A DNA stretch of 15,580 nt from an uncultured Bacteroidales bacterium (GTDB lineage Bacteria; Bacteroidota; Bacteroidia; Bacteroidales; F082). Within the stretch, counting starts at the first letter, position 1. Every line of letters starts with the position of its first letter. Shown here piece by piece: positions 13,891 to 15,580 of this stretch. Below the pieces are notes generated by a model. It was given only the letters and a program-made list of their open reading frames with translations. It was not told where the DNA came from and made no database searches. A program made the position numbers and the translations under genes. The DNA is taken from contig CALBNP010000207.1 in assembly GCA_937896505.1 (NCBI GenBank), positions 1 to 15,580 of the forward strand, in the 5' to 3' direction.

Positions 13891-15375
13891 ATGAAAACGA
13901 AAGAATTACAAATCTCTAAATTGGGCAAATTGTTGCTTCTTCTTCTGCTGCTATCAGTTTGTGCATCAAGTGTTTATGCATCTAATCCCATTGTCTTCAC
14001 TTCTACAATAGATGTGAAGTGGTCAACGCCAGGCAATTGGAGCACTGGTGCTTTGCCAACCCCAACTGATGATGTGGTTATCGATGGAGAATGCGAACTC
14101 GACCAAGATGCAACGGTGGCTTCGCTTTCGGTGAATGAGGGGAAAACCATCACCATAAAAAGTGGAAAGATATTGTGTGTGACCGAAACCATTACCACAA
14201 CTGATGTCAGCCAACTGGTTATTGAAGACCATGGCCAACTTGTTCACAACGATGGCACTGCGCTTGCCACTGTACATAAGCACATTAATTCCTCTCCTGA
14301 TGCCGATAATCCACTTATGCAGTTGATTGCTTCACCAGTTACCGACAACGACTCTGTCGAAAACATTAATTTTCACGATTATATCCTTTATACCTTTGAC
14401 CCATACAACATACCACAATGGGTTGACCAAAGTGAAAATCCTATCGTCGAGTTTAAAAAGGGCTACATGTATGCCACCATCGAAGAAACTACGTTGGCTT
14501 TCAAAGGAACCCTTGCGGCTGCTACCGATCCTACGCCTCTGGATTATGAGGGAAATGTAGGAAACATTGCCGTAAATCTTATTGGAAATCCTTATCCTTG
14601 CAATGCTTATGTCGAAAATTCATATTACCGATTGAATGCCGAAGGCACTTCGTTAATCGCCGAAGCTGGTGCTATCAATCCTTGCGAATCGGTTTTCGTT
14701 GTGGCAACAGCACCTGGACAAAATGTTGAATTTGGCAAGTCGGCCATGGCAACCGAACTGATAAAGATTAGTCTTCTTGAAGAAAATGGTGCATTGATTG
14801 ACCAAGTCGTTGTCCGTTTCGATGACAAAGACAACTTATATAAAATTATCCTAAATGATGAAAGCACAACGATTTATGTTCGTCAAGATGGTACTGATTT
14901 TGCTTCGGTTTCTATTTCTCTCGAAGAAGGCAACCTTCCACTGTATTTCAAGACTTATGAAGATGCAAGCTATACGCTTAACATAAGTGTCGAGAACATG
15001 GAAATGTATTATTTGCACCTCGTCGATAACCTTATGGGAATGGACGTCGATGTCTTGAATGGCTCACAAAGTTATTCTTTTAGCGCAAGCACAACGGATT
15101 ATCTGTCGCGTTTCAAATTGGTGTTCAATAAGACAGGCGTTGATGAAAATGGTTCAGAGCCATCATTTGCATTTGTCTCCAACGGTAACCTGATTCTTAA
15201 TGGAGTAGGAGAGAATGCTACCATTCAAATCGTTGATATGCTTGGTAGGGTAGTGAGAAACGAGAATATAGGGGAAAGAAATTCTATTCCAGTCGGCGGA
15301 ATGAAAACTGGAGTGTATGTGCTTCTTCTTGACGATGGCACGAGAGTCAAGACCCAGAAGATTGTGATAGAGTAG
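13891..15375 (+). CDS. Secreted protein with T9SS type A C-terminal sorting domain
   Basis: 494 residues. A long signal peptide (about 1-30) has a run of leucines and ends VYA before SNPI. Residues 31-135 hold WSTPGNWSTGALPTPTDDVVIDG and a beta-rich stretch with regular spacing, as in many Bacteroidetes surface proteins. The middle contains NLIGNPYPCNAY and GAINPCESVFVVAT, common in large T9SS cargo of unknown function. The last 70-80 residues form a T9SS sorting domain: ILNGVGENATIQIVDMLGRVV, then the GMKTGVYVLLLDDG segment and terminal KTQKIVIE. The protein should pass the outer membrane by type IX secretion and be attached to the surface or released. No catalytic motif was recognised, so an adhesive or structural role is a guess. 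It has its own transcription unit and ends 20 bases from the convergent mgsA. Confidence 0.85.
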   Translation: MKTKELQISKLGKLLLLLLLLSVCASSVYASNPIVFTSTIDVKWSTPGNWSTGALPTPTDDVVIDGECELDQDATVASLSVNEGKTITIKSGKILCVTETITTTDVSQLVIEDHGQLVHNDGTALATVHKHINSSPDADNPLMQLIASPVTDNDSVENINFHDYILYTFDPYNIPQWVDQSENPIVEFKKGYMYATIEETTLAFKGTLAAATDPTPLDYEGNVGNIAVNLIGNPYPCNAYVENSYYRLNAEGTSLIAEAGAINPCESVFVVATAPGQNVEFGKSAMATELIKISLLEENGALIDQVVVRFDDKDNLYKIILNDESTTIYVRQDGTDFASVSISLEEGNLPLYFKTYEDASYTLNISVENMEMYYLHLVDNLMGMDVDVLNGSQSYSFSASTTDYLSRFKLVFNKTGVDENGSEPSFAFVSNGNLILNGVGENATIQIVDMLGRVVRNENIGERNSIPVGGMKTGVYVLLLDDGTRVKTQKIVIE

Positions 15376-15395
15376 AACGATTGTTCGGAATCGAT

Positions 15396-15580
15396 TCAAA
15401 TTCTCCTGTTCAGATAGTCTGAATAGTCTATCACTTCGGGTTGGTATTCTTCTCCGAAAAGTCCAGATGAAACCATGAAGTCGGCCGAGGCACGGTTGCA
15501 GGCTGTTGGAATGTCGTATAACACGCTTAGCCTCAATAACGCCTTCACATCAACATCGTGAGGCTGACTCGTCATCGGAT
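15396..15580 (-). CDS. mgsA: Methylglyoxal synthase, C-terminal end (partial)
   Basis: Read on the minus strand, 61 codons end at TGA (15398-15396). The visible protein contains PMTSQPHDVDVKALLRLSV, then YDIPTACNRASADFMVSS and finally IDYSDYLNRRI. This matches the C-terminal third of methylglyoxal synthase, where QPHDxDVKALLRL includes the active-site His and Asp (His98 and Asp101 in E. coli). The enzyme turns dihydroxyacetone phosphate into methylglyoxal and phosphate, bypassing lower glycolysis when phosphate is scarce. The 5' end lies outside the window. It converges on the T9SS cargo gene with only 20 bases between the stop codons, where a small CGATT/AATCG hairpin (15378-15393) is the only structure. 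Confidence 0.9.
   Translation of the reverse strand, partial: PMTSQPHDVDVKALLRLSVLYDIPTACNRASADFMVSSGLFGEEYQPEVIDYSDYLNRRI

Noticed and set aside
1..15580. CRISPR arrays, tRNA or rRNA genes, insertion sequences or prophage genes
   Set aside because: I saw no regularly spaced repeats, no RNA gene signatures, and no transposase, integrase or phage motifs in any reading frame.

Overview
The window looks like part of an anaerobic, fermentative member of the Bacteroidia (probably Bacteroidales). Three things suggest this. The -7 promoter boxes match the Bacteroidetes form TAnnTTTG, upstream of the hydrogenase operon, the metallo-hydrolase and a small acidic protein. There is a secreted protein with a type IX secretion (T9SS) C-terminal sorting domain. 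Most genes lack a Shine-Dalgarno sequence. The genus cannot be told from the sequence alone.

Layout. (1) 1-3142, + strand: the end of 3-hydroxybutyryl-CoA dehydrogenase, then an acyl-CoA (butyryl-CoA) dehydrogenase and both electron-transfer flavoprotein subunits (hbd-bcd-etfB-etfA). This is the crotonyl-CoA to butyryl-CoA arm of butyrate-type metabolism. (2) 3143-3221: a short gap with a perfect 26-bp palindrome nested in a longer foldback. (3) 3222-8524: a housekeeping and envelope block made of a HAD phosphatase overlapping an OprP-like porin, the bifunctional NAD(P)H-hydrate repair enzyme Nnr, a metallo-beta-lactamase-fold lipoprotein and a MATE exporter. (4) 8525-9047: a small acidic helical protein with its own promoter and a strong terminator. 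(5) 9048-13803: a four-gene operon for a multimeric, NAD(P)-linked [FeFe]-hydrogenase of the HndABCD/HydABC type, in the order hndB-hndC-hndD-hndA, with a good promoter, a structured leader and a strong intrinsic terminator. (6) 13891-15375: a T9SS cargo protein. (7) 15396-15580, - strand: the C-terminus of methylglyoxal synthase.

How the parts fit. Bcd with EtfAB can reduce crotonyl-CoA with NADH and, in the bifurcating form, also reduce ferredoxin. The Hnd/Hyd hydrogenase can re-oxidise NAD(P)H and ferredoxin together and release H2. Together they form a plausible redox-balancing pair for fermentation. Nnr repairs damaged NAD(P)H. The hydrogenase genes and etfB carry clear Shine-Dalgarno sequences and a biased codon set, which suggests strong expression. 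I see no obviously new multi-gene system. The most unusual items are the nested palindrome, the hydrogenase leader hairpin, the Shine-Dalgarno pattern, and the metallo-hydrolase lipoprotein paired with a MATE exporter.
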